Assembly: GCF_048323755.1 (NCBI RefSeq)
Contig: NZ_JBLWFS010000006.1
Location: 1 to 64,000 of the forward strand
Reading direction: 5' to 3'
Source: Alkalihalobacterium sp048323755
GTDB taxonomy: Bacteria; Bacillota; Bacilli; Bacillales; Bacillaceae_F
DNA length: 64,000 nucleotides
Shown: positions 1 to 7,504 of the stretch, piece after piece
How the letters are laid out: each line of letters begins with the position of its first letter
Position numbering within the stretch: the stretch's first letter is position 1
Position numbers and translations under genes: made by a program
The notes under the pieces: model-generated
Databases searched by the model: none
Seen by the model: the letters and a program-made list of their open reading frames with translations, nothing else
Told to the model about the DNA's origin: nothing

Positions 1-35
1 GATCTCTCTTTTTCTGTAAATATCTTTTTACTCAT
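1..35 (-). CDS. N-terminus of a putative IS3-family transposase OrfA (partial)
   Basis: Only the first 11 codons are in the window, reading MSKKIFTEKER. A GGGGAAG ribosome binding site lies about 7 bases upstream of the ATG. From memory, many Bacillus IS3-family OrfA proteins start with a similar Lys-rich stretch followed by FTEKE, and the adjacent IS-like end supports this. The fragment is too short for certainty. Confidence 0.45.
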   Translation of the reverse strand, partial: MSKKIFTEKER

Positions 36-122
36 TTTGCGCTTCCCCAATCCTGTTTTATCTTTAAATATAAAAATACCCTACAGAGAGACTTTTTTAA
101 AGTGTCTACTCTATAGGGTACA
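1..122 (-). mobile_element. End of a probable IS3-family insertion sequence, cut by window edge
   Basis: On the minus strand the sequence beginning at position 122 reads TGTACCCTATAGAGTAGACA, starting with the TG typical of IS3-family ends, and is followed by an imperfect inverted repeat (77-92 with 102-120). A short reading frame that starts like a transposase begins at 35 and leaves the window. The SDR gene at 106-636 loses family similarity exactly where this sequence begins, as expected for an insertion. The other end and any target duplication lie outside the window, so the IS assignment is an inference. Confidence 0.5.
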
Positions 123-636
123 TTTTATTCGTTTTAAAGGTCTCTTCCCACTGTTCAATTGAAATATCTAGTAAACTCTGTTTCACATATTGAACCGCAT
201 GATTATTCACTAGTATATCAATCGTCCCATACTGTTTAACGGTTTCGTTTACGATATATTCACAATGGGTTGGTTCTTTTAAATCGGATATATAAAGAAG
301 ACATTGTTGTCCCAATTCCTCTACCCGTTTTTTCGTGCGAAAGGCGTCTTCTGTCTCATATTCTTTAAAGTAAGGAATAACGACATTTGCCCCTTCTTTC
401 GCAAAGGCAATCGCCACCGCTGCACCAATCCCACTATCGCCTCCTGTAATAATAGCGACTTTATCCTTTAATTTTTTACTTCCTTTGTAATACGGGTTTT
501 CTATTATCGGCTTCGGTTCCATTGGCCCTTCAATACCAGGATGAATGTCTTGTTCTTGTGGCGGAAATGAAATGAGCTGTTCCTCACACGTTTCTTCGGT
601 ACCAAAATATGGATATTTAGGGTGTTTTTCTTGCAT
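106..636 (-). pseudogene. SDR-family oxidoreductase, 3' end lost
   Basis: The 176-residue reading frame matches the N-terminal half of the YhdF/YhxC-type short-chain dehydrogenases, which are normally about 285-290 residues. It has the long N-terminal extension of this group (residues 1-57), the dinucleotide-binding TGGDSGIG motif near residue 64 and the NNHA motif near 144 (usually NNAA or NNAG). Similarity stops after FKTN near residue 168; the last codons come from the adjoining IS-like sequence. The catalytic Ser and YxxxK are therefore missing, and the product should be inactive. The start has a strong GAGGGGGG site 5 bases upstream, so translation of the remnant is possible. Confidence 0.8.
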
Positions 637-782
637 CGTATCCCCCCTCAGATCATCGTAAATTATGGAATAAAATAGGTATTCACCTATGAACTCTATA
701 CTCTATTCAAGAGGGGTTGTCCTGTGTATAATCAGCAATCCGAGTATTTTAATTGTGTTAACTTCCATGGTAACTTCCAAAT

Positions 783-819
783 AAAAAACCTAAGCTTATT
801 TCAAATCAGCTCAGGTTTT
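783..819. terminator. Rho-independent terminator, probably for yycC
   Basis: Arms AAACCTAAGCT (786-796) and AGCTCAGGTTT (808-818) pair over 11 positions with one wobble. A run of A at 783-788 gives a U tract on the minus strand, just past the yycC stop. A shorter T run on the plus side means it may act in both directions. Confidence 0.7.
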
Positions 820-826
820 CCTGGTT

Positions 827-982
827 TTATTCTTTTGTTTCTTTCTTTTTTTCAGCTGCTTCCACTTCAGCCAGTTTGGCAACAAGGATATGTTGTGGCA
901 TATGCATAATTTGTTCTAGCGGGACATTTAATGTCTTCGCTAACTTTTGTGCTGTATCTGCTGAGATTTGTAATGGTCTCAT
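827..982 (-). CDS. yycC: YycC-like small protein
   Basis: This 51-residue frame starts MRPLQISADTAQKL and contains EQIMHMPQHIL, which I recognise as the pattern of the YycC family of about 50-residue Bacillus proteins of unknown function. The C-terminus is Lys/Glu rich. A GGAGGG ribosome binding site precedes the ATG, and a clear terminator follows the stop codon, so it appears to be a single-gene transcript. No membrane segment or signal peptide is visible. Confidence 0.75.
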   Translation of the reverse strand: MRPLQISADTAQKLAKTLNVPLEQIMHMPQHILVAKLAEVEAAEKKKETKE

Positions 983-1043
983 CTATAACCCTCCAAAGAA
1001 ACTTCATTTTTAAAACAAAAATATGGTACTAGTATATCACCTA

Positions 1044-1178
1044 TCATTTCACAACCAAAGTTTGAAACTGGATCATTAAAATTTCCAATTTATAACTTTT
1101 AATAACTCGGTGTACTTCTTCAAGTTCACTAGTGGAAAGATCTTGTAAGTCATCCATGATTTCTCTGAGCAACATCAT
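1044..1178 (-). CDS. Small hypothetical protein (44 aa)
   Basis: A frame beginning MMLLREIMDDLQDLS has an AGGTGATG site overlapping its tandem ATG codons. The first half is acidic and helix-like (STSELEEVHRVIKSYK) and the second half is hydrophobic with few charges. I do not recognise the family. It lies 61 bases upstream of yycC on the same strand and could share its transcript. The protein-like composition is the main support; a chance frame cannot be excluded. Confidence 0.35.
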   Translation of the reverse strand: MMLLREIMDDLQDLSTSELEEVHRVIKSYKLEILMIQFQTLVVK

Positions 1179-1263
1179 CACCTATTTTCTTCTAATAATA
1201 ATGGGTAATGAAAGTATTTAACAATAAAACCATATTTTCCTGTTTTTAAGCTAAACAAAATTA

Positions 1264-2169
1264 TTATTCTCTAAATTCATTTAATCTCGCAAAGAAGTCT
1301 TGTAAAAACTCATAAAATAATTGCTCTGTTGGAAGTAACACACGTTCGGTCGGTGTAATGACGCCCACCGTTCGTGTGACATTCGGTTCAATTAACGGTA
1401 ATTTAACAGTTGAGCGAGGCAGACTGTCTACTAGTGTCACTTCAGGCATTAGAGTAACGCCAAGTCCAGCTGACACTAAACCTTTTAGGGCATCGATATC
1501 GTCACCTTCAAAGGCAACATGAGGATGAAAACCGAGCTCTGTACAAGCATTAACGACTATATTTCTAAACACAAACCCTTCTGGCAGTAAAACAAAAGGA
1601 TCATCTTTTAAATCTATTAATTTGATTGAGGAACGATCGGCCAGTGGATGATGGATCGGCAAAAGCGCTACAACATTTTCTGTGAATAATATTTTGCTCT
1701 TTACTTTCTTTTCTTGCATCGGTACCGGACCAATTAATGCCATATTAAATTCGCCTTTTGCTACCCCGTCAATTAAATCGCGATAAAGGGCTTGTTTTAG
1801 CTGGAATTTCGCCTCAGGATATCGCTTTCGAAATGCATAAATAGCAGTTGGTAACGTATACGCTGCTAAACTAATAGGGAAAGCCACTCGAATTGTTCCT
1901 TTTTCAGGGTCTAAATACTCAGCTACTTCTCGTGTGGCATCATCTATTACATTCATTGCGTGTTTCATTCGTTCTAAGAACATTTTTCCAATCGGTGTTA
2001 ACTTTACACTGCGCCCTTCTCGAATAAACAAGTCCACCCCTAACTCATTTTCCAAATTAAAAATTTGTCGACTTACAGCAGACTGCGCAACATGCAATGC
2101 TTCCGCCGCTTCTGTTACATGTTCTCGTTTGGCCACTTCCATAAAATATTTAATTTGTCTAATTTCCAC
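1264..2169 (-). CDS. LysR-family regulator, GltC-like, probably controls gdhA
   Basis: The 301-residue protein has an N-terminal winged helix-turn-helix (residues about 2-60, with EAAEALHVAQSAVSRQI) and a C-terminal substrate-binding domain. It closely resembles GltC, and a second GltC-like protein in this window (12203-13105) sits beside gltAB. It is transcribed divergently from the NADP glutamate dehydrogenase gene, the usual arrangement for a LysR regulator and its target. I chose the GTG at 2169, preceded by a G-rich site 6 bases upstream, because the protein then starts MEIRQIKYF like GltC (MELRQ); the in-frame ATG at 2196 has no ribosome binding site. Control of gdhA is an inference from position. 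Confidence 0.85.
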   Translation of the reverse strand: MEIRQIKYFMEVAKREHVTEAAEALHVAQSAVSRQIFNLENELGVDLFIREGRSVKLTPIGKMFLERMKHAMNVIDDATREVAEYLDPEKGTIRVAFPISLAAYTLPTAIYAFRKRYPEAKFQLKQALYRDLIDGVAKGEFNMALIGPVPMQEKKVKSKILFTENVVALLPIHHPLADRSSIKLIDLKDDPFVLLPEGFVFRNIVVNACTELGFHPHVAFEGDDIDALKGLVSAGLGVTLMPEVTLVDSLPRSTVKLPLIEPNVTRTVGVITPTERVLLPTEQLFYEFLQDFFARLNEFRE

Positions 2170-2300
2170 TGAAAGCCCCCCACTTTTTCTATTCATCTAA
2201 AAAAAGCATGAACTTTATCGATTTTTGATATTGTTTAGATGATTTATTTAATTATAAAATAAATTACAGAAAAAAATCTCACAAACATAAATATAAATAA

Positions 2301-2329
2301 TTTTTATAATTTTTAGATACATATATAAT
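2301..2329 (+). promoter_or_regulatory. Candidate gdhA promoter with weak -35
   Basis: A perfect -10 TATAAT (2324-2329) sits 22 bases before the gdhA start. Seventeen bases upstream only TTTTTA (2301-2306) is available as a -35. A poor -35 with a good -10 fits activation by the divergent LysR regulator. The whole 2170-2351 interval is very A+T rich, so the -10 could be fortuitous. Confidence 0.35.
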
Positions 2330-2351
2330 TACATTTTGGGGGTAGGGGTAA

Positions 2352-3734
2352 ATGAAAACAATGGAGAAAATGAAGCAAACGTATACAAGAGAAGTCCAAG
2401 ACTATGTCGATGCAGTCTATGAAACCGTAAAAAAACGTAACCCAAATGAAGAGGAGTTTTTACAAGCGGTTAAAGAGGTTTTTGACTCTTTAATTCCCGT
2501 ACTAGCTAAAAATCCACAATACATTAAACAAGCGATCCTTGAGCGCATCGTTGAACCTGAAAGACTAATTTCTTTTAGAGTACCGTGGGTTGACGATCAA
2601 GGGAATGTTCAAGTGAACCGTGGTTTCCGTGTTCAATTCAACAGTGCGATCGGTCCATATAAAGGTGGATTACGTTTTCACCCATCCGTTAATGCTAGTA
2701 TCATTAAATTCTTAGGCTTCGAGCAAATTTTCAAAAACTCTTTAACAGGCCAACCAATTGGTGGTGGTAAAGGTGGATCAGACTTTGATCCGAAAGGAAA
2801 GTCTGACGCTGAGATCATGCGCTTTACTCAAAGTTTCATGTCAGAGCTTAGCCGCTATATTGGTCCAGATATTGATGTTCCAGCTGGTGATATCGGTGTA
2901 GGTGCAAGAGAAATCGGTTATATGTTTGGACAATACAAAAAGATGCGTGGCGGTTACGAAGCTGGCGTACTAACTGGAAAAGGTATTGGCTACGGCGGTA
3001 GTTTAGCACGTAAAGAAGCAACTGGATATGGAACGGTATACTTTGTTGAAGAAATGTTAAAAGACAAAGGTTTAAGTTTTAAAGATAATCTAGTCACCGT
3101 TTCAGGATCAGGGAATGTTTCTATTTATGCGATGGAAAAAGCCATGCAATTAGGTGCTAAAGTCGTTGCATGCAGTGATTCTTGCGGATACATTTATGAT
3201 AAAAATGGAATTAACTTAGATACAGTAAAACAACTAAAAGAAGTTGAGAACAAACGCATTAGTGAATATGTGAAAGAACATCCGGAAGCCCTTTATTTTG
3301 AAGGCTGTACCGATATCTGGTCTATTCCATGTGACATCGCACTTCCTTGTGCAACACAAAATGAAATCGATGAAAAATCTGCAAAACTTTTAGTTTCAAA
3401 TGGTGTAAAAGCTGTGGGTGAAGGTGCAAATATGCCATCGACTTTAGAAGCAATTGAAGTTTTCTTAGATCAAGACGTATTATTCGGACCTGCGAAAGCT
3501 GCGAATGCTGGTGGAGTTTCTGTTTCTGCATTAGAAATGGCTCAAAATAGCATGAGACTTTCTTGGACATTTGAAGAAGTCGATGCGAAGCTTCACGAAA
3601 TCATGAAAAACATTTACCGTGAAAGCGTAAAAGCTGCTGAACAATACGATGCTCCTGGTAATCTTGTCGTCGGTGCCAACATCGCTGGGTTTGTAAAAGT
3701 AGCAGATGCAATGATCGTTCAAGGTATTATCTAA
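2352..3734 (+). CDS. gdhA: NADP-type glutamate dehydrogenase
   Basis: This 460-residue enzyme should catalyse reductive amination of 2-oxoglutarate with ammonium and NADPH. It has the family signatures GPYKGGLRFHPSVN with the substrate Lys, PIGGGKGGSDFDPKGKS, the catalytic-Asp region VPAGDIGVGAREIGYM, and the extended TGKGIGYGGSLARKEATGYG of the hexameric NADP-dependent (E. coli GdhA-like) class rather than the catabolic RocG/GudB class. The ATG follows a G-rich ribosome binding site (GGGGGTAGGGG). A GltC-like regulator is divergent upstream and a strong terminator follows. B. subtilis lacks an assimilatory enzyme of this class, so this strain probably has two ammonium assimilation routes, GDH and GOGAT. 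Confidence 0.95.
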   Translation: MKTMEKMKQTYTREVQDYVDAVYETVKKRNPNEEEFLQAVKEVFDSLIPVLAKNPQYIKQAILERIVEPERLISFRVPWVDDQGNVQVNRGFRVQFNSAIGPYKGGLRFHPSVNASIIKFLGFEQIFKNSLTGQPIGGGKGGSDFDPKGKSDAEIMRFTQSFMSELSRYIGPDIDVPAGDIGVGAREIGYMFGQYKKMRGGYEAGVLTGKGIGYGGSLARKEATGYGTVYFVEEMLKDKGLSFKDNLVTVSGSGNVSIYAMEKAMQLGAKVVACSDSCGYIYDKNGINLDTVKQLKEVENKRISEYVKEHPEALYFEGCTDIWSIPCDIALPCATQNEIDEKSAKLLVSNGVKAVGEGANMPSTLEAIEVFLDQDVLFGPAKAANAGGVSVSALEMAQNSMRLSWTFEEVDAKLHEIMKNIYRESVKAAEQYDAPGNLVVGANIAGFVKVADAMIVQGII

Positions 3735-3745
3735 TCCATATAAGT

Positions 3746-3782
3746 AAAGCTGATGAGATTTAAACTCTCATCAGCTTTTTTG
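3746..3782 (+). terminator. Rho-independent terminator after gdhA
   Basis: Arms GCTGATGAG and CTCATCAGC flank a short loop, followed by a run of six T. It lies 12 bases past the gdhA stop. Confidence 0.9.
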
Positions 3783-3810
3783 TCTCTTCGTCTTCGGAAG
3801 TTGTAATATC

Positions 3811-4029
3811 CTACAACTTCCCTACTCGGATCCACTGCCATATTTTATACGTCCCAAATAAAGCTACGAAGAATACCCCGATAAGACCGATCACCCAAAT
3901 GGTTAACATATTTAACTCTTGTAATCCTTCTGCATTTAAAATAATAAATATTAAAATTCCAATAAACATGAGCCATGTCATTACAATAGGAACAATGTTA
4001 ATGACTCGTAAGAATCTACCTTCATTCAT
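3811..4029 (-). CDS. Small two-helix membrane protein (72 aa)
   Basis: The frame starts MNEGRFLRVINIVPIVMTW and contains two hydrophobic helices, about residues 10-30 and 40-62, ending in a basic tail (WQWIRVGKL). I do not recognise the family. A longer frame to 4056 exists, but the ATG at 4029 has the better, though weak, upstream purine run (AAAGCGGGA). It is convergent with gdhA. No partner gene is evident. Confidence 0.65.
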   Translation of the reverse strand: MNEGRFLRVINIVPIVMTWLMFIGILIFIILNAEGLQELNMLTIWVIGLIGVFFVALFGTYKIWQWIRVGKL

Positions 4030-4295
4030 AATATTCCCGCTTTCTATCCATCTCAATTTTAGATCATTATATGATATTTACACTTTTTTTATCTTAACAT
4101 ACCTCCTCTATTGATGAACATACTTAAACGAGAAATTTGAGTACGGTTTCAAACTACTTCTAAATAATGAAAATTGAATTCCATCTTCTCTTTCTTTTCA
4201 TATGAACCTATTTCACTTTTACTCCATACCGGCCTATTCACGTATTGAGCTTTTTACATAGTATGTACTATCCGCTTAAGGAAGGTGGTGAAATT

Positions 4296-4448
4296 ATGAG
4301 TTACTACGGAGGTTACGGCTGTCACTATGGTTATGCTCCTGTAGCTGGTGTTGCTCATCACGCGCCAGGAACAGGTTTTGCGTTAATCGTAGTATTATTT
4401 ATCCTACTCATTATTGTAGGAACTGCGTTTACGCACAAGAAGTATTAA
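4296..4448 (+). CDS. YjcZ-family small spore-associated protein
   Basis: The 50-residue product begins MSYYGGYGCHYGYAPV, a Gly/Tyr-rich stretch, and ends with one hydrophobic helix (FALIVVLFILLIIVGTAF) and a short basic tail. This matches the YjcZ-type proteins of bacilli, some of which are needed for spore coat or germination functions. The ATG at 4296 has a GAAGGTGGTG site 6 bases upstream; an upstream in-frame extension lacks one. A terminator follows the stop, so the gene is probably monocistronic. Confidence 0.85.
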   Translation: MSYYGGYGCHYGYAPVAGVAHHAPGTGFALIVVLFILLIIVGTAFTHKKY

Positions 4449-4474
4449 TTTGATGAAAAAGCTTCTCTCCTTTT

Positions 4475-4505
4475 AAAGAGCGTCAATGAGTGGCGCTCTT
4501 TATTT
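4475..4505 (+). terminator. Terminator after the YjcZ-family gene
   Basis: Perfect arms AAAGAGCG (4475-4482) and CGCTCTTT (4494-4501) enclose an 11-base loop. The arm itself ends in TTT and is followed by ATTTGG, so the U tract is short. Confidence 0.65.
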
Positions 4506-4741
4506 GGTGATATAAGGTTTACATTTCCACATGGTCTATTGCGGTATGTGATGATTATTCACGGGCTACATAGTATAATTTAATTATTATTTTATGGCTC
4601 TTATCTATTAAATTGAACAATTTAATTACATAGATCAAAACATTATGATACGACTTTTTGATATAAATTATGATAACACTACTATTATTACTTAAATGAT
4701 ATCGATACAAGAGAGTCAAATACTTCATAGGAGCTTTAAAA

Positions 4742-5950
4742 ATGCTTAAAAAAGATTTCGATAATTGTGACATTCAGAGAATTTTAAATGCGTTGCCATT
4801 TGGTGTGCTGATCGTTGATGCAAAAGGTGAATTTTTACACATCAATTCGAAGGTTTATGAAATTTGGGGTGTTGATCCAGCGAAGTGGGACAAACAAACG
4901 GTATATGCAGAATACAAAGGATATTATAAAGACACAGGGCAAAGGATATTAAAAGGAGATTGGGCGGTCATTCGAGCAATAGAAAAAGGAGAAACATCGT
5001 TTGGTGAAGTCATCGATATCCAAACATTTGATGGAAGAAAAGCAACAATATTAAATTCAGCCATTCCTCTTTTTACAGATGAAGGACGGATTGATGGCGC
5101 AGTACTTACAATCTCAGATATTACAGAGGTAAAGCAACTTGAAATTGAATTAAATATCCATAAAAGGTACTTATCTGAACTCGTCGAGAAAAAAACAAGA
5201 GAACTAAAAGAGAAAAATGAAAAATTAAAACAGGAAATCCTTGAAAACGAACGGCTCCAAAAAGAAAAACGACAGATGGACCAATTGCATTTAGTTGGTG
5301 AAATGGCTGTCGGTTTTGCACATGAAATTCGAAATCGGATGACAACCGTTAAGATGTTTTTACAATTATTAAGTCAAACTAATATACATGCACAAGAGAA
5401 AGAACAAATGATTTCAACAGTGCTATTAGATGTTGAACAGGCTAATGCGATTATCTCAGAATTTGTTATGCTTGCTCACAATAAAAAAGTTGAGCTCCGC
5501 CCTAATAACCTTAATAAGATTGTAAGAGAAAGCATATTGAAAATACAAACAGAACTTGGAATCAACGTTAGTCGTTTCAAGTTCGTTAAAGAAGACGCAA
5601 TCCCTCATATTTGTGTGGATGAAAATGAAATTACACAACTCATCATGAACATAATAAGAAATGGACTTGAGGCTATGGAGGACGACCAAGTACTAACCAT
5701 TGAGACTCAATTCAAAGAAAATGAAATTTTTTTATTGATTAAAGATGAAGGTCCTGGAATACCTCCATCCATACTAGATAAAATTGCTACTCCTTTTTTC
5801 ACTACAAAAGATCATCATATCGGACTAGGCTTATCAAAATGTTATAGCATTGCCGAGAGAAACCAGGCGACCATTACTTTAGATACAGGAGCTAATGGGA
5901 CAACGATAACGGTTACATTTTCAAATACTTCAACCAATCGCCACTGCTAG
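4742..5950 (+). CDS. PAS-domain histidine kinase, orphan, sporulation-kinase type
   Basis: The 402-residue protein has an N-terminal PAS domain (about 10-130), a charged coiled-coil linker (about 135-185), a HisKA dimerisation region with phosphoacceptor His194 and a C-terminal ATPase domain. N308 in MNIIRNGLEAM is the N box, DEGPG (336-340) the G1 box and GLGL (362-365) the G2 box. No membrane segment is present, so it is probably cytoplasmic, like several phosphorelay kinases that feed Spo0F. The H box reads HEIRNRMT rather than the usual HEIRNPLT, so the conserved Pro is missing. No response regulator lies nearby. AGGAG precedes the ATG at suitable distance and a strong terminator follows. 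Confidence 0.85.
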   Translation: MLKKDFDNCDIQRILNALPFGVLIVDAKGEFLHINSKVYEIWGVDPAKWDKQTVYAEYKGYYKDTGQRILKGDWAVIRAIEKGETSFGEVIDIQTFDGRKATILNSAIPLFTDEGRIDGAVLTISDITEVKQLEIELNIHKRYLSELVEKKTRELKEKNEKLKQEILENERLQKEKRQMDQLHLVGEMAVGFAHEIRNRMTTVKMFLQLLSQTNIHAQEKEQMISTVLLDVEQANAIISEFVMLAHNKKVELRPNNLNKIVRESILKIQTELGINVSRFKFVKEDAIPHICVDENEITQLIMNIIRNGLEAMEDDQVLTIETQFKENEIFLLIKDEGPGIPPSILDKIATPFFTTKDHHIGLGLSKCYSIAERNQATITLDTGANGTTITVTFSNTSTNRHC

Positions 5951-5960
5951 TTTGTTAACA

Positions 5961-6001
5961 ATTAAAAACCTAGGAGACTCGACCGCTTCCTAGGTTTTTT
6001 T
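5961..6001. terminator. Bidirectional terminator between kinase gene and gltB
   Basis: Arms AAAACCTAGGA (5964-5974) and TCCTAGGTTTT (5987-5997) pair perfectly. A T run follows on the plus strand and an A run precedes on the plus strand, so it can end both the kinase transcript and the gltAB transcript. Confidence 0.9.
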
Positions 6002-6010
6002 ATGATTAAA

Positions 6011-7489
6011 TTATTTCGCCACAGCTGCATATAAATACTCATCAACAGCTGTTGCGACTTCTCGCCCTTCATTAATCGCCCAAACGATCAGGCTTTGCCC
6101 TCTTCGTGCATCCCCAGCTGCGAACACACCATCGACATTTGTTTTGTAGTCGCCATATGCTGCATCAATTATATTATTTTTTGTCTCGACACCGAATTGT
6201 GAAAGTAACGGTTGTTCCGTACCTTCAAATCCGATCGCAATAAAAACGTGTTGAGCCGGCCATACTTTTTCAGTACCCGGAATTTCTTCGAAGTAAAAGT
6301 TTCCGTTTTCATCTTTTAATTTTTCCATATGAATCGTGTGCAATTCTTTTACATTTCCATTCGCATCCGCAACGATTTTCTTCGTTTGAATGGAGTATTG
6401 ACGTGGATCGGTCCCGAATTTTGCTGCTGCTTCCTCATATGCATACTCTAAAGTGAACACATTTGGATAAGCTGGCCACATGTTATCCGAAGTGCGTTGT
6501 TCTGGTAATCTCGGATGCTTACCAAATTGAACGACACTGCGACAATTTTGGCGAAGCGCTGTAGCGACACAGTCTGCCCCAGTATCCCCACCACCGATGA
6601 CGATGACATCTTGATCTTTTGTATCAATGAACTTTCCATCTGTAAAGTTTGAATCGAGCAAGCTCTTTGTTGTGTCTGTTAAATAGTCCATCGCAAAGTG
6701 AATACCGTTTGCTTCGCGACCTTCAATCACGAGATCACGTTGCTTTTGTGCACCTGTACATAGGATAACAGCATCATATTGAACACGAAGCTCTTCAGCT
6801 GTAATGTCTTTTCCTACTTCCGTATTTGTAATAAATTCAATACCCTCTTGCGTGAGTAATTGGACACGGCGCTCAACCACTTCTTTTTCTAGCTTCATAT
6901 TGGGAATACCATACATCAGCAATCCACCTGGACGATCGGCGCGTTCATAAACGGTTACGGAATGCCCTTTTTGATTGAGCATGTCGGCACTCGCTAACCC
7001 GGCTGGCCCTGATCCGACGATCGCCACTTTTTTCTTCGTACGCTTTTCTGGAATTCGCGGGGTAATCCAACCGTTTTCAAATCCTTTATCTATGATCGTA
7101 CGCTCAATATTTTTAATAGAAACAGCCGGATCTGAAATCGCAAGCGTACAGGACCCCTCACAAGGAGCCGGACAAACTCTTCCTGTAAATTCCGGAAAGT
7201 TGTTTGTCATCATTAATCGGTCTAACGCTTCTCTCCATCTGCCGCGATACACTAAATCATTCCATTCTGGAATTAAGTTGTTTATCGGACACCCTGTCGT
7301 TACTCCTTGTAGTTCCGTTCCCATATGACAGAAAGGAGTGCCGCAGTCCATGCAGCGGGCTCCTTGCTGGCTTAAAAGTTCATCCGAAAAAACCGACGAA
7401 TACTCTTTCCAATCACTTAATCGTGCAAGTGGATTTTTTTCTTGTGGCTTCTGGCGCGAATACTCCATAAATCCTGTTGCTTTTCCCAT
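6011..7489 (-). CDS. gltB: Glutamate synthase small (beta) subunit
   Basis: The 492-residue flavoprotein passes electrons from NADPH to the large subunit, which makes two glutamates from glutamine and 2-oxoglutarate. Visible features in order are the N-terminal Fe-S cysteines CMDCGTPFCH, CPINNLIPEW and CPAPCEGSC, an FAD-binding VAIVGSGPAGLASAD near residue 153, and an NADPH-binding VIVIGGGDTGADCVATALR near residue 294. The Bacillus name gltB is used (gltD in E. coli). It starts 15 bases after the gltA stop codon, with an AGGAGAGGG site, and ends at a bidirectional terminator, so it is co-transcribed with gltA. Confidence 0.97.
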   Translation of the reverse strand: MGKATGFMEYSRQKPQEKNPLARLSDWKEYSSVFSDELLSQQGARCMDCGTPFCHMGTELQGVTTGCPINNLIPEWNDLVYRGRWREALDRLMMTNNFPEFTGRVCPAPCEGSCTLAISDPAVSIKNIERTIIDKGFENGWITPRIPEKRTKKKVAIVGSGPAGLASADMLNQKGHSVTVYERADRPGGLLMYGIPNMKLEKEVVERRVQLLTQEGIEFITNTEVGKDITAEELRVQYDAVILCTGAQKQRDLVIEGREANGIHFAMDYLTDTTKSLLDSNFTDGKFIDTKDQDVIVIGGGDTGADCVATALRQNCRSVVQFGKHPRLPEQRTSDNMWPAYPNVFTLEYAYEEAAAKFGTDPRQYSIQTKKIVADANGNVKELHTIHMEKLKDENGNFYFEEIPGTEKVWPAQHVFIAIGFEGTEQPLLSQFGVETKNNIIDAAYGDYKTNVDGVFAAGDARRGQSLIVWAINEGREVATAVDEYLYAAVAK

Positions 7490-7504
7490 GTCTCCCTCTC
7501 CTTT

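Noticed and set aside
724..909. Plus-strand 61-codon frame
   Set aside because: It runs opposite to yycC and through its terminator, has no ribosome binding site, and its sequence is low in protein character.
6975..7328. Long plus-strand frame inside gltB
   Set aside because: Antisense shadow of a well-conserved gene, with no start signal of its own.
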